Positions 23,301 through 37,000 are shown, numbered from the stretch's first letter. The stretch: 64,000 nucleotides of DNA from Campylorhamphus procurvoides (GCA_013396655.1 WBMV01007374.1:467434-531433), one strand, 5' to 3'. The notes: generated by a model from the sequence alone, not told the origin. Program-made: numbers and translations.

Positions 23301-24289
23301 AAATTAAATTATTCCACAGTCATTTAACAACGGGAGTGTGACAGGAACACCAAAACCAAAGTCAGTTTGAAACTCTGTCCTCATCAAATGCTGCTCTCCC
23401 AAAGGATGTGGGATTGTGAAACAGCAGAAGCTTTCGCAGGTCGGGTATTCGCTCTGCGGTTGCCAAGTCTCTGGAGGGAGCTCTTTTAGGAACCCAGATT
23501 TCACACGTCACATTTGTTGGTTAGAACCAGCATGCCCAGGTAGAAGAGCGTGAAGCTTCTGAAGAAGCTGAAAGGAACTTCAGCTATGCAAACTTATTTC
23601 AGAAATATAATTTTTCAACAACCCCAATGATGTGCCATGTGCACAAAGAGTCATTCCAAATGAATGATCACATGTACTAGAAAGGGCAAAATCTCTGTCT
23701 GCCATTATACATAAATTAGTGTTTTGCATTTATCCAGTAAAGCAAGACTGAATAATGTACTACAATAATGAACTTGTTGGGAAGACAACAAGCTCTGGAG
23801 AAAACTCTCCTCTGACTTATTCGTGCTGCTCTAATGGTTTCACAGTGTTTTCAGTGTGTCCTCATTTTCTCAGAAATTTGGATTTCGATTCTTTTTGCAA
23901 TATTTTATTGGGAAAGCACAGAGTTTTCTCCACATTCCCACAGGGGTTGAACTCTGAGCTTAACTAAAACTCTCCAAGTCTCATTCTGCTAAGAACAAAG
24001 TTACACTTCCACATTGCACCTTATTTAGGAAAGAAATGTACAAAAAAACCTGGTGCTTATGAATGATGTGAAAAAAGAACATTAGCACAGGGTTCTGGAG
24101 ATCTTTGTGACAAAACAGTTCATCTATTCCATAAGAGCTATGAAAGGCAAGTACTGTTCTTTCTTAGCTCAAAAATAGTCTCTAGTAGACCTTGATTTCT
24201 ACCTCCAGCAGCTTGTTTCCCCTCAAGCCTGTTGATACAGAGTGCTGTCTATGAATACACTTGCTCTTGTTATCTGCAATACCCATGCT
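17371..24289. other. Unannotated DNA, no gene recognised
   Basis: The sequence is unique and AT-rich. Visible local features are purine-rich tracts at about 17955-17998 and 20935-21060 (GGGGAAAA-type runs) and ordinary open frames of up to 100 codons (21249-21551, plus) with no recognisable content. No tRNA-like B-box pairs, no known microRNA seeds in hairpins and no repeat families were seen. Confidence 0.4.
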
Positions 24290-24331
24290 AAACAAAACAA
24301 ACAAAAAACAAAAACAAAAAACAAAACAAAT
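24290..24331 (+). repeat. (A3-6C)n simple repeat
   Basis: A run of AAAC, AAAAC and AAAAAAC units on the plus strand. It is an imperfect microsatellite with no coding meaning. Confidence 0.9.
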
Positions 24332-27300
24332 ACCAACATAGGTAAGTCAAACACATTTCAACTTTCTTATTACTCAGACATACCTTATTGGCCAGTTATG
24401 AAAAGTTCCAGGCAGAGTCAAAAAAACTGCAATGGGAATTAACTCCGTGCATGGATTGCTAATCTAAAAACAGATCTCTGTTTTCACCCTGCATAATAGT
24501 CCCAAAAGACAATTTCAAAACACTGGATTTTATTACTGTGAACGTCCATTCCTCACAATTTTATCCCGTGAGCATCTTTAGAGTCACATCTGGGTTGCTG
24601 AACCACCAATCCACATCTGCTAAGATTTTTTTGTCCAGAGCCAAGGCTCCCCCAGCACAGGGTCCAGGCTGAAATCAGCACATCCAGCAGAAATGCACAA
24701 CTCCTGCATGGCTGCAGTCCAGCCTACAAGCTGTGACAAGGCAGAGCACCCTTACACTTGTTAAGCTTCCAAATTTAACTGAATTTTTATTTTATTCTTC
24801 TGAGTATTGGTAAATCAGTATCTGTTACAGCATCTGCTGAGCTGCTGCACTACCCCAATTACCCACAGCTACTCCACACCTGGTGGTAACACCCTTATCT
24901 CCTGCCAACACAACATTAATTCCACCTCTAGACAATTAACCCCCTGTCAGAATCATATTTGCCAGACTGAAATTTCTCAGGACTCAAAATATTTTATTAA
25001 AGGCTTCACAGTTTAAATGCTAACAGCACTAATTCTCTTCTTTGTTGAGTCCCCCCAGGGGGGGATAAAAGAGACAATTTAGCTGAGTAGCCTTTGTTTT
25101 CAGAAGCTGACGATATCAAAAAGGGCTGTAGATAGTGGGTATAATCCTACAATATTAGATTTTTTGATGTTCAGCTCTAAGTGAAGTGGATGCCTAAGTT
25201 ATTAGTATACATGATAGTTGCCCCTTGAATTGAACTATGTAATTAATATAGAAATATGAACACACTGAGTTAGAAGTTAAATAGCACTACCATAAAGCTT
25301 GATATTAATGTTGCTTTCATTAGACATCAAGAGGAACAAAAAACATACAGAGGCCCTTTGATTCTCTTCAACTGCTATTGTTCTCTCAGTGTCTTGCAGT
25401 AGGGTATTACCAACATGTATGATCTGCTACACAGTGGATTTGCAATCCTTGTGTTATACAATCTAATAAATTTCTATTAATATGATAAGCATCTGATTTA
25501 CTTCATAGTAACTTTATAAATAGCAATACTGTTTGATAGATCCAAAGAATATCTAGTAGAAATTATCTCAAACTGCATGAGTTATCTTGCAATATACAGG
25601 CAAAGTCATACCATATATGCAAATGTCTTGCAAATCCCATCTGAAAACACCCTGAAAATAGAAAATTATGTTTTATTACAAGACTTTTATAGTGTAATAA
25701 GTTCAGTTTCCATATTCATTAAAAGAATGTCTTATCCAACATCTTGAAATCAGCGCCTTAGAGAATTTGAACAAGGCACTGAGAGCCTCAATAAAAATCT
25801 ACTTGGACACCAACCTTTGCATATTCAGTATAGGGAAGGGAAATAGATTCATGGGTGAAAGATCATTTCTCATTAAAAATGCTTGAAAGAAGAGTAATGA
25901 ATGATGCTCAGGAAAGTTTCATTCTCTATATTTGCAGTTGGCAGCACCAGCAGCCTAACTAGATTCACATCAGAACCTGAATTCATGGGCTCTCTTAGGA
26001 AGCACTTGTATACTAAAGGAAACTAGGACTAGAACTCCATATCATATACTTTTACAATATTGAACAATTAAAATGTCAGGCACAGTTTTCCTTTTGCTTA
26101 ATCTATTTACTAATTCCGTGAATGACAGAGAATGGAGACAACTCTTGCTTATTTCTACTGTTTGCAGGGTGTTGTCGGCCTGAAGTGCTCTACTTTCCTA
26201 ACACATTATCTCATGGGATGAAGCAGTTTGCTAAGATTAAAAAGGGAGGGGTGATTGTTTTAATTAACTTGCTGCTACTGAAAATTTAAGGAGATTAATT
26301 CCACATCTCTAAATAAGTGCAAGATAATAGCATTTTTCTTGGTAGCAGAAGAATTATTCTTGATTTCCATATTTAATATGTATTCTTTGCCCACAGAAGG
26401 ACAGTTCAAGTCCTCCAATATAACCAGACAGCTTTTCACAAAAACTCAGTCCCATGAATAAAACCAATGCAGCAAAACAAACAGAAACATTTAGACTATT
26501 GCTTTCCTTTAATTAAAATATGACAGCAGCTGTAGCGACTCTGCAGCAGAGAAGAGCAGAGGAAGAGAAGACACTTTGTCCATCTTGATATGACCAGGTA
26601 ATTGAGCAAAGCAGAAGATGAAAAACATGTGATCCCCTGTGTTCACAGAGTTGGCATGGAACCAATTTCAAAGTGAAAAATAGCCCTATGAAATTATCTA
26701 TTTATCCCTATCTCTAAAACATCCAAAAGTGATTTTGTGCATTCTCAGCTATTGAAAACTCCCACTAATTTCATAGACTCAGCACAGCAAAATCATTCCT
26801 TGAGAATGGTTAGGAAACTCTTTTTTTAAATGGACTAGGAATTTCCACTAAGCAGGTTTTTAAAAGTCAAATCCAGAAGGAGCTTGCATGCTGGCATCTG
26901 GAAGCTTGCAAAGCACCAGCCAACATTACACAGCTGCAACCAGCACTTTCAGTCTTTCATTTTCAAGAACACCAATTTAACAGAAAACTGCTTAGTAAAA
27001 GGGAATTTAAACCATATACAACCCACCTCACTTTTTAGCTTCCTACAAGGAGACCTTTAACCCACTATTTATAACTAAAGCTACTAGATTTATACTATAA
27101 GTCACCTACAGCTGTATACCATGAGTAACTTCTGATTTCACCCCTTCCCTGATGGCAGCTACTGGTGATGAATCCCAGCGTGGTACAGTCTGTCAGAGCA
27201 AGACAGGAAGATTCAACATGTCAGAGCTAAGGGGTGGAATCAGCCAATTCAGTGGAAACGTGCAGCTCCCAAAGGCACGGAAAAACAGGAGGCACTCCCT

Positions 27301-30300
27301 GCTGAAGCTGAACAATCATGCAGGGGCAGAGGTGTGTATCAAATAGTCAGTTCTTGACTCTCTAACCTATTGTTTTCCCGTCATTCTTTGCCTTCCTTCT
27401 TGAAGTCTATTATAATGATGTATTTTTAACCTGTTTCTTCAAGAAATGAGGCATATGTGGTTGTGTTGCCTGGCCATCTGTCAGTTTGCTATTTTCCCTC
27501 AAGCGTGTTTTGAACCTGTTGAACAACTTCAGCCGATTTGACAGAAGACTAAAGGTCTCAGACACAGAAATTTCTGCATATTTTATAAAAAAAATTAAAG
27601 CTAAAGGAAGGGGAAGACCCAGTGCATTGCTGTGTATGTGTGGCTGGCCAGGCTGGCACAGCACAGGACGCACTGCCACAACCCAGTGGGACAAGCAGGG
27701 CTGTGACAGGGAGGCTGCAGACCCAGGAGAGGAGAGGGAGGTGAGCTCTGCTTACATGCACATCCATCAGAAATCCACCCACTGTGCTTCCTCAGCAGTG
27801 GCATCTTCAGGTTTCAGCCAAAAATCAGGTAAAAATCCCTGAAGGATATTTTGTTCTTTGGGGTTTGTTTGCCTTTTTCCTCCAAGTAGCTTTCCATCCA
27901 AGACAAAACCAGAGAAATGGGGTGCATTAGTGGGAGGCAAGGAAAGAAAGCCAGAGGTGCTGTGCCCATGTCATGTGCATGTACTGCAAATGAACACAGG
28001 TGACCAGGATGGTCAGAGGTCCAGAATTCCCAGGCACAAGATTTTCCATCTGGCTCATATGAGCTCTGGGTTTGGTCCATAAACAAAGACATTCTAAATT
28101 ATTCAACAGCACATAAAAATCTTATGACCATCTTTAGTTATTGCATGCTATTTTTCCAGGTGAGAACATTGGAACTTCCATATTATGTCAGAGCAAATGT
28201 TAGTTTAATCTTAACTGTCTCCAGCTGTGACCAGAAAGAAAAGAGTATATAACAAAGAACAGTTATTTCCATCTTTCTTCCACTCTCTTATTTTTGTTAA
28301 CATCTCCATCTTCTAAATCTTTTCTGTATTTTAAATTCAAAAGCATATAACCTTATCTTTCTGTCCTTGCGACTTGCACCTTCAAGTTTTACCACTGACA
28401 CTAAAGTAGATCATAATAGTGAAACTAGTTTGACATTAGCAAGGAAAATGTTAAATCAGATGTAATAAGATACATTGAAAGTCAAATTAATTGTGTAAAT
28501 TTTCCTATTTAACAGTTCAGCAACACTACCAGCACTTTCATCTATATCATTCTACAGCCTCTGCTGAGGGATTTTGTGTACCTCACAGATATATAAATAT
28601 CATGTCTATGTCTTTACATAAGGGATACTTTGAAAAGATTTCCTGCAGTCTATTGCTCACTCTCAGCACCGTGTAGAATTATCAACACTATTTGCAATGT
28701 GATTAGGAAGTCTTAAATACTGTTTTGTGCCATAGAGATACACTCTGACAATATTTGAGCGGATGGGATGAGTCATGCAGGGTTTGATTTTGGGCAAGCA
28801 GGGCTGCATCACCAAGTGTGAGGCAGCAGCTCGTTGCCAGTGCAGTCACACACTGCTCCCTCATTGCAAACACAGTCACATGCCATTATGCTACTTTTTA
28901 TACAATATGATATCCAACTATTCTTAGCGAGCGTTGTGTTGAATGCGAGTGTAATAAAGTGCAGCATGACTGCCCCTCGTGCTCTTCTAGACAAATACAG
29001 TGACAGCCAGTGTTTCCACAGACACTGTGCTGAGGCAGAAGGGTATTACATTAGGAATCATAAGTACTCTACTTAACCTGTGCTGCAGAGTTACCTAACA
29101 GCTGCAGTAACCAGAGGTGTGCTGTTCAGTGACAGGCACTTTTACCAACAAAAAGAGAGGGGAAAAAAATATCTATTTTTCAGCTCTTCATTGCAGCTTT
29201 TTTAGTGTGTGAGTTTTAGCTCCTGTGCTTTGCAAGGGAGCTGACCATAATAATACGGGTGAAAGAATTCTGTAAAGTTGCATCATGTCACAGGAACTAA
29301 TTTAATTAAGGACAGGATATTGTAAAGGATTGGGAACATACTGTCATTACCAATAAAAAAAACCCAAAAAACAACACTGTCTTTCTTGGAAGCCAATACT
29401 GATTGCCTACTTTGCTGGAGTTACAGCTGACAATATTACAAGGAATTCTGGGGAGAAGACCCTTCTTTACTTCAATCCTAACAGTAATAGAAAGTTAGCA
29501 TACATCAGAATCCCTGTCTCTCCAGCACTTCACTAGAATACCCCCTGCCTTTATCTCTGAGGAGCTCCAATCTCCAGCAGCAGGAAAAAGAATATGGATT
29601 TGGTACTTTGTGAAGGTTACAGAAGTTGCATCTGTTTTCTCAGTTATCAATTTAAAAGAAGTGATAGGGCTAGAAGGCTCCTTGCCACAAAGCAGGTCCA
29701 AATACCTTTATATCACTCCTTACAGATGCTTGTCTAGTATGTCCAGAAATGAACATGGCATTAACTCTTAAGGAAATTTATTTCAGTGCTTGCACTTAAA
29801 ATTATTCTACAGGAATGTTTCTGAGGAAAAAAATAAAAAGGCAGAGAAAGCTGGTAGGAGTAGAACATACAGTTTAGGATAGCATTTCTCCCTGGAGCAA
29901 AGTCAGAACAGCTCTGTATCCTCCAACAAAACATAGGACAAAAATCAACAAAATGCAAGCAGGAAGCATCAAATAAAATTTGCAACAAAGTCCTAAATTT
30001 GAGCCTAAAAATAAACAATAAGAACAAATGTATATACAGGCTGTTTACTAAAGAAAGTTCAGAATAAAACTTGATAAAAAAATAAAATATATCAAGAAGG
30101 AACAGAATCACTACAGAATGCAATTCCAGTCCTTGGTAACAAAATGGCAGAATTAAGTTTTTATTACTGACTTACTAGAAAGGTGACAATGCCTGTGACA
30201 GTCACGTGTACTGGGAAGGTGTCAATGTAGCTGCCACTGAGATAAAACCCTTAGATAACATAAACCTTTGCTTTGGGGAGAAATTTGTTTAGGAACCAAA

Positions 30301-30554
30301 AGGAAAAATCTAACTCTTGCCTTCTCACTGAAGGGTGCCTGAGACCTAATTCAGAATGTTGCTTTCAAGGTAAGGGTAGTTGCATCCAACCAATTCATAA
30401 AATAATGAGCAAAGGAAACCAGAGATCCAGGAACAAAGCTCTGAGAACAAAAATGAGTGAACACAGTTCTCACACAGGTAAGTCATGGCACTGCAACTTG
30501 TTAGAGTTCTCTGTAGGGCAAGGACAAGGCAGTTTATAACTTGTTCTTGAATTT
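24332..30554. other. Unannotated DNA, no gene recognised
   Basis: The stretch is mainly AT-rich, with 25000-26500 especially so. A GC-richer patch at about 27600-27760 has overlapping open frames on both strands (118 codons plus at 27486-27842; 94 and 74 codons minus). Perfect or near-perfect donor motifs occur at 24337 (AG|GTAAGT), 30370 (CAAG|GTAAGG) and 30478 (CAG|GTAAGT), but the upstream segments are not convincing exons. Confidence 0.4.
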
Positions 30555-31230
30555 TTTAAAGGCTTTCAGCAAGATTGCTTAATCAAAGGTTCATAAAATG
30601 CCATGAGAATGTCTTCTTACAGATTAATAACAGATTAAAAGGATAGGAAAGTAAAGTAGGAATAAATAGTAGGACTTCAAATGCAGCCTCTGGCCTGAGG
30701 CTTATGCTATTCAGTATTTTTGAAAATTATCTGGAAAAGGGATGGCAGGGATAACAACATTTACTGCTGGTGACAAATTATTCAGGGTAGTAAAATGGCA
30801 AGCAAACTGCAAAGACTTGCAGAGGAATTTCATGATTCAGAATGATTAGGTAATAAACGTACAGAAAAAAAAATCAGTGTAAATAAATGTAAAGTAACAC
30901 ACATGGAAAAGTAACTTTAACTGTACATATTCAGTGACTGAGTCTAAATTAGCTATTAACTTTCCGAAAAGCTATCTCAGAGTTATAACAGATAGTACTG
31001 TGAAAACATCATCTTGGTACTCAGAAGCACTTAAAAAGGCAAATAAAGCTTTAGGAATTTTTAGAAAGGAAGAGAGAATAAAAGAGAAAACATGATTATG
31101 CCATTGTATAACTCCACAGTGAGCCTGCTGCTGAAAAAAAAACCAATTTCCCCATCTTGGAAAGCACCAAAGAAGGTTCAGAGAACTGCAGCAACAGTGA
31201 TCAAAACTCTTCAGCACTCAGAGACAACAG
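30555..31230 (+). mobile_element. Ancient LINE fragment with reverse-transcriptase relic (CR1/L2 superfamily)
   Basis: This fragment follows the ORF2 of old amniote CR1/L2-type LINEs from inside the reverse transcriptase onward. The order is: an 'attaataacagattaaaagg' block (30622-30642); a relic of the conserved LFSIFENYLEKG segment (about 30705-30745); a KLFRVVKWQANCKDLQRN stretch (about 30775-30830); 'taaataaatgtaaagtaac'; 'gtctaaattagctatta'; a VITDSTVKTSSW.SEA stretch; and KKANKALGIFRK (about 31028-31070). Several stops and frame changes interrupt it. The family encodes an endonuclease and reverse transcriptase for target-primed retrotransposition; this copy is dead. Residual similarity over 600 bases suggests a long fragment inserted deep in amniote history. 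Exact ends need a consensus alignment. Confidence 0.82.
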
Positions 31231-31975
31231 CAGAGAGGAAATTCTGACATTTCAGGATTCCCATAAAGTGGAAATCTTAGGGTAGAGAAGAAACTCATTT
31301 TTGAAATGCCAGCATATGTTGATTCTGAAACACAATATGGTTCTTGGGACTCTGACAGCTGCTACTGAAATTGCAGTTAAACTACTGAAGTTTTGAGGCT
31401 CAAACCCTCGGAGGGCAGCCCTGGTCCTCAGCACATCTCAGTCCCTGAGGGCACCAATTCCTGCAGTCCTTCATGCCCCGCCTGCCCTGGATGGATGTGA
31501 CCTGTTCTGCTGCAGAAACCCGAACCTAAAAATTCCCACTGCAGATGTGCCCCAAAGGTGTGGAGAGCTCCAGCTTGTGCTGGGCTTCCAGAGATCCCAC
31601 CCTCAGGGACCTGCACAGAAACACTTGGGGAGGCTCACACAGAGCACACCTTTGCAATGTCTTTGCCTTCATCCCACCAAGCACGCAGCCTCCCCTTGGA
31701 ACTCAGGCACTCACTTGTCAAACAACTGTTATAAAACAACTGAAGTTTGAAAAGTAGTTTTTCCAACAGCATGCACAGCCTAAAAGACAAGACCACACAG
31801 AAACAGGGTATTAGGGCAGAAGAACTCATATGTACATATAACTATGGACAGATTTAGAAAAGAAATTGAAGACCAACTTCAAACCCTTTCTTTAATATCT
31901 GAAAAGCACCTTCAAAGTAGGTCATTTTGCTACCTTGCTTAAGGTTTGAAAAACACCAGCAGTGTTGTTTTGCAG
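31231..31975. other. Unannotated DNA
   Basis: No gene was recognised. A slightly GC-richer stretch at 31390-31700 holds overlapping short open frames on both strands. The final bases contain a pyrimidine-rich acceptor-like sequence (gttgttttgcag, ending 31975). Confidence 0.4.
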
Positions 31976-32163
31976 CCTTCCCAAGTCAACAAATGTGGTG
32001 ATAGCAAACTACCCAGCTGCCCTTATTCTATTTCTCAAGTGTCTCTCCAAGGAAATTCAGAAGAAACTTCCAGTCACAAAGACTCCGAATCAAATAAAAC
32101 CATTGTGTCATACAGAAAAGTTTACAGTAATGATGTGATTAACGAGGCACCTCAGTCAGGCAG
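31976..32163 (+). CDS. Candidate internal coding exon, unknown protein
   Basis: An acceptor with a good pyrimidine tract (gttgttttgcag) ends at 31975, and a near-consensus donor (GGCAG|GTAAGG) starts at 32164. The 188 bases between are open in one frame for 62 codons plus two bases (phase 0 in, phase 2 out). The peptide starts PSQVNKCGDSK and ends VYSNDVINEAPQSG; it is hydrophilic and Ser/Asn/Glu-rich, like a disordered protein region. I recognise no domain or family. Supporting it is the combination of two good splice sites with an open frame in AT-rich DNA. Against it are the lack of any partner exon and of a known homologue. A chance pseudo-exon is the main alternative. Confidence 0.22.
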
Positions 32164-33639
32164 GTAAGGACAAAACAGGTTCTAAAGGCTAGAGATGGAG
32201 ACCAGACAAAATCAGACCAGAAGAATTTCTCAGAGTGAGATTAGATAAGCTTGGTAACAGTTCACCAAAGGCTATTTAATATCTTTATATTGCCATTTCC
32301 TAGAAGACATGTTCTACTGCAAACAGAAATTAGTGCTGTAAGAGGTGGTGCACAGATCAGACCGGACAATCACAGTCCTCTCTTCTGCTTTTATAATCTG
32401 TGAAACTGCAAATGTCACAGAAAGCATCTAATACATTTTAAAGTAGTTAATTTAACAAAACCCTCCCAAATTCCCATGGCTAATGCACCATAACTCTAAA
32501 GGGATACAGTCTTTGTATGATTGTTTTTTTATTTTTTGGAATACATGGAATTCATGGCTGTGACCACTAATTTAACAAGACCACAAAGACAGAGAAAACT
32601 ACAACCTTAATTTAAAAAAGTTTACAAATAAAGTGTTACAATTTTATATCTTCTCATCTTCTTTACAAAGATTTACTTCACTATTAACCCTTCAACCTAA
32701 ATTAAAGATTAATATGTATTTCCTACTTTTCTTAAAAGAAACAGAAGACACTGGTTCTTTATTTATTTACCACATGCCATCTCCTTCTCTCACACATGCC
32801 TGTATCATACCCACAGCTTTCCATGCCTTTCCAAGACAGTGTCAGTCCTGATCTGCTCAGCACTTTTGTACCATAAGGAAAGCAGAACAACAGTAGGAAC
32901 TGTTATTAACAGCAGCCATAGCGTGTGATTTACTGGATGGAGGTGTCGCTGATTGAAAAACTTTAAGCAAAACTGTATTCAGTATCAGCTGACAGGTATC
33001 CTCTCTCAGTTTTAATGAGCCTCAGATTGGAATGGGAAACTCAACAGGAACCATCAAGATCCTCCCATTTTGATCAAAGTCATTATGGATCTCGTAGTTC
33101 CTGACCAAAATCCTGAACAACCTTGGCTTTCTCAATTGTCATAAGTTTCTTCTTTTACTTCTACCCTGTTTTATTGAACATTGGTTATTGAAATAAACCA
33201 GCCTCAAATTTCACAGATTTCATGAACTGTTCACACAGTTTTAATACAAATAGCAGCCAATTCAACGTCCAGACTAACACAGCACTCCTCTGGACTGATC
33301 ACTAACCCACAACATGGTGTGGCACCAGTTTGAAAGCCTATTTATCACTGAAAAATAACTTACTGCAGTTGAAACTTCAGCCCATTTGAAGGCAATGGGA
33401 ATGCTGCCAAAGGCTCAATTTGGACGTGAATTTCATCCTTTCACTGAAAGTGCCATATTTGTTTCAATAGAAAAGCATTTTTTATTATTTATGGGTTTTT
33501 AATCCCTGTGTATATGTATTAAAAACAACCTATTAAACATTTTTAAAATTCAAACTCAAAGGAATAACTTTATCATGGGTATAGTAAACCATCCTTTTAC
33601 ATGTAATTTGTAGCCACATTACTCTCAGGTTCAGAGCCC
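32164..33639. other. Unannotated AT-rich DNA
   Basis: No gene, repeat family or RNA gene was recognised. Open frames are below 75 codons. Confidence 0.4.
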
Positions 33640-34070
33640 ATCAATTAGTAATTATTTCAATGTGTTACAGTCATTGGAGGAAAGAGAAGGCCCAAAAGCA
33701 AGGCTGGGCTTCCTCTCACTTAATTTGACTCAGTCGGGGTTTCCATTGAATTTGCTGCAGCTGGTTCAGACTCTGCTCAGTCAATTATAAGTCTATATAG
33801 TGTACTGGAGAACAGTTCCTACAGGCATAGCGAATGTAAATAACCTGCCCCTTATTCAGGGGACTGACAGCTCTTCTCTCAGCTGAGCCAGACACATGGA
33901 ACAGACCCACTCGGTTCCCTCATTATCCTTCTATTTACAGAAATAATCTAAAGAGTCACGGATTCGTTACTATAAATCCATCAATGACAAACTGTGATTA
34001 GCTACCTCATTAACATTAATGCACCACCTACCTGGAAAGCTGTAGTGAGAAATAGTCAAAAACTCATTTT
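33640..34070. other. Possible conserved non-coding element
   Basis: This is a complex, non-repetitive stretch without open frames. It has dense homeodomain-type cores (for example gattag, cattaac and cattaatg within 33998-34021). Such composition is typical of developmental enhancers in gene deserts. This is only a visual impression; conservation cannot be tested here. Confidence 0.2.
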
Positions 34071-37000
34071 TACTAAGGCACTTTTTCCTCTCTTGTGTAC
34101 GGTGGTAAATGTAATGACTCAATCATTTTTGTTGCTGTTGTTGGGCAAGATTTCAGAGTCCTCAGGTTAGCCTTTTGTATGGGCACAAATTTAGACAAGT
34201 AGATAGTCTTTTACATTTCAGGTAAGAAAAGATGGAGAAAATTGTAACAGATTCCAGAAAACCAGCAAAGCAAACTAGCCAGGATTCTAGGAGATATGAC
34301 TTGAGATATGTCATGTATGTAATTAAAAGCATTACAACTACGATGAGTAACTAAAAGATGCCTCATCAACAATGATTTCTTAAGCAATCAGCATAGATGG
34401 GTGTAGATGGGTGGCCATGGGGGCTGACAGATTGCACCAAGCCCATGACATGTCCCTTGCCTATCTGCAATTTCTGTATTTGAGTGAACTTTCTGCTGTG
34501 CCAGCAGTAACCCAGGCATATAATTACAACATCTCTGAAAAAGCTCATCCAAGGAATAAATAAGCTTGCTTTAAAAAAAAAATTCTTCATATTGCCCTGA
34601 CTCATAAATCTATGATGCACTTAATTAAATTCAATAGGCAATTTTAGGGAGAGATAAACAAATTAAAGAACTTTACTAAATGACAGAAAATTCCAAATAA
34701 ACATAATCCATTTTGCATTTTAATTCCAGTTTTGCTTGTCCTTGTCAGGGCTGATACCTGCCTTATACATCCTTTTTCTTCTTGAAAACAGTTCTCACGT
34801 AACACTAAAGCAACATACTACAAAATACAAGATTTTTTTTTTAAATCAGGTAACCCACTCCATCCTCCATGGACACGCAGAAGAAGTCTGGAAAAGACAA
34901 TGGCAATTTTTTATTATGCCAAGGAGCTTTTCTTTAATGATTCTTCTCCTCCTAACCCCTCTAGAGAACAGCAATTAGCATGCTGTTTGTCCAGATCCAT
35001 CAACAACGGCACATATAAAGCTGTAAATATGCCACACGCATCTTAGATTTATTATGGGACCTTCCAGGCTGACAGATTTATACATTGGATTTTTTTGTTG
35101 CAAAGGGGAGAAGTGCTGTACAAAATAAAGAAATTAATTTGCAAGCAGCAGTCCTCAGCTATGTCTAAGAATTCGTCTGAGTCTCTCCAGGTTCTCGTGC
35201 TGTTCCCATCACCTTGGAATCACCAATTCCTACGCTCAGGCTCTCTCGCCACCTCCAGAGAACACCATTTCTTGCTGTTGTGTCTCACCATATGCGTTTG
35301 TCAGTTTGCAGAATCCTGTTTAATGTACAACCAGGGAACGGAAAACAGTTCAGGCACAAGTTCTGAATTCTGCTCAGGAGAGATCTTTCCCACCTAGATG
35401 TCATGGAAAGTTTTCCCTGTGCAGACTGAACCACCCCTCAAGTCTCTCGAGCCTGAGAATCAGCAGACAGTTCCTACCTCCCCTTTTCTCATGCCCACGT
35501 TCTTCTGCACAGCCTGTTCTCCCAAGCACCAAAAGGCCAAGTTCTGTCGCTGCTGCCCCCATTCCCCTGCTGAGCACCACGCAGAGCAGCCCTGCTCTGT
35601 GGGCAGGGGGGATCTCTGTCACAGGAGTGATACCCAGGGCTGTGCCCATTCGCTGCCACTCCTGGGGGAGGACAGAGGTGGGCACAGAGGGGTAACAACA
35701 AATGGCAGAGAACATTTGTTTTCAACAACTGAAAAAGTAAAGGCAAAAAGAAAAGAAAATCTAGATAAGCTGACAGGTGGTAAATCATGAAATGTTTCAT
35801 ATGGAATTTTTAAAAGAAACAGGAAAGCACCATGTGGTGCTCCCACACACAGTTTTATAATATATGTGTGTCTATCGGTGAGGCAGGGAGCAAGGAAGGT
35901 GTGCACACTGCAGAAATGTTACAGGAATGCTTTTCAGCTCCTTGTCATTGGGCTGCTTTCATTCCACCCACCAAACCTGGAATAGCATCCCAGTTTCTCT
36001 AAGTCTGGCATCTACTCTCATTCTCTACTGTCCTTCTCCCTCGTTTTTTCAGCTCATAGTGAGCCACTCGCTTCATTGCTCAGCTCTTTGCTCTCCTCTT
36101 CCCTCAGCCTCTGTCCCCTTTGGAGACCTGGGGTAGTTTAAGACCCAATTAAACCCTGCAGCAAGTAATTATTTCATGCCATCTCTCACCCTTTTTTTCA
36201 TTATCTTCCTAGTTTGGCTAAATTCAGCACAGATTAAAACTATTTTCTTGATGCCTTTGAAACAACAAAGAAAAAGGGGCAAGTTTGAATGTTTATAAAT
36301 AATAATTGCATTGAATACGGTCAGGGCCTGCAATATTTAAGGGGAAAGCCTACTTCTTCTTTAAACCCTGCATTTTTCAAGGTCTTTAAAGCTCTTAAAT
36401 GTGGAGCCACAGTTTCTATTGCTTGGCTTTATACTTTGAACCTATTAGACAGATCATTTCAAACTCTCCAAATGTAAAAATGCAGCCTCCTGACATGCAT
36501 TATGAACAAGAAATTTTTAAGACTATGGCAAAAACTAGAGTGTTTTTCTTATGAGATCAAAAGGTAAAGTAATTGGGGGGAAACAGTTATTCAGCCTAAA
36601 ATATATGAGAAATTTTGTTAATGTTTTTAGTTTTTGAGCCTGACTCCAGAGCCAGACAGGCAGTTCCAAGTAAATTCCACATTAAAATTTGTTCTTTCTC
36701 CTTTTTCTACAAACATAGATTTAAAATACAAGGAAATATTAATGCAAACATTGGTCCATACATTAGAAATATATTAAAGATTTATGTCTTTAGGATACAA
36801 TATTAAAGATAAATGATTAACAGTTATAAGAAAAAATACTAGCAATTTGGGTAGTGTTGGGTCAGCTGAGTTGCCAGGGGGACTATGTATATCTTGAGTA
36901 ATATCTTGAAGTTTATTATTTCTGTGTCACAAGAGTTAATACAGATCTTGACGTGTTAATCTGAAAGCAGGCTGTGTTACTCAGTAGACAAGATGTTGCA

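Noticed and set aside
29761..30123. 120-codon minus-strand open frame rich in Phe, Leu and Ile
   Set aside because: It has the composition expected from A-rich DNA read in reverse; no start context, no transmembrane pattern beyond composition, no family.
34031..34046. CTCF-like motif (reverse of ccaggtaggtggtgc)
   Set aside because: Matches the CTCF core only loosely; the same bases also look like a minus-strand donor without an exon.
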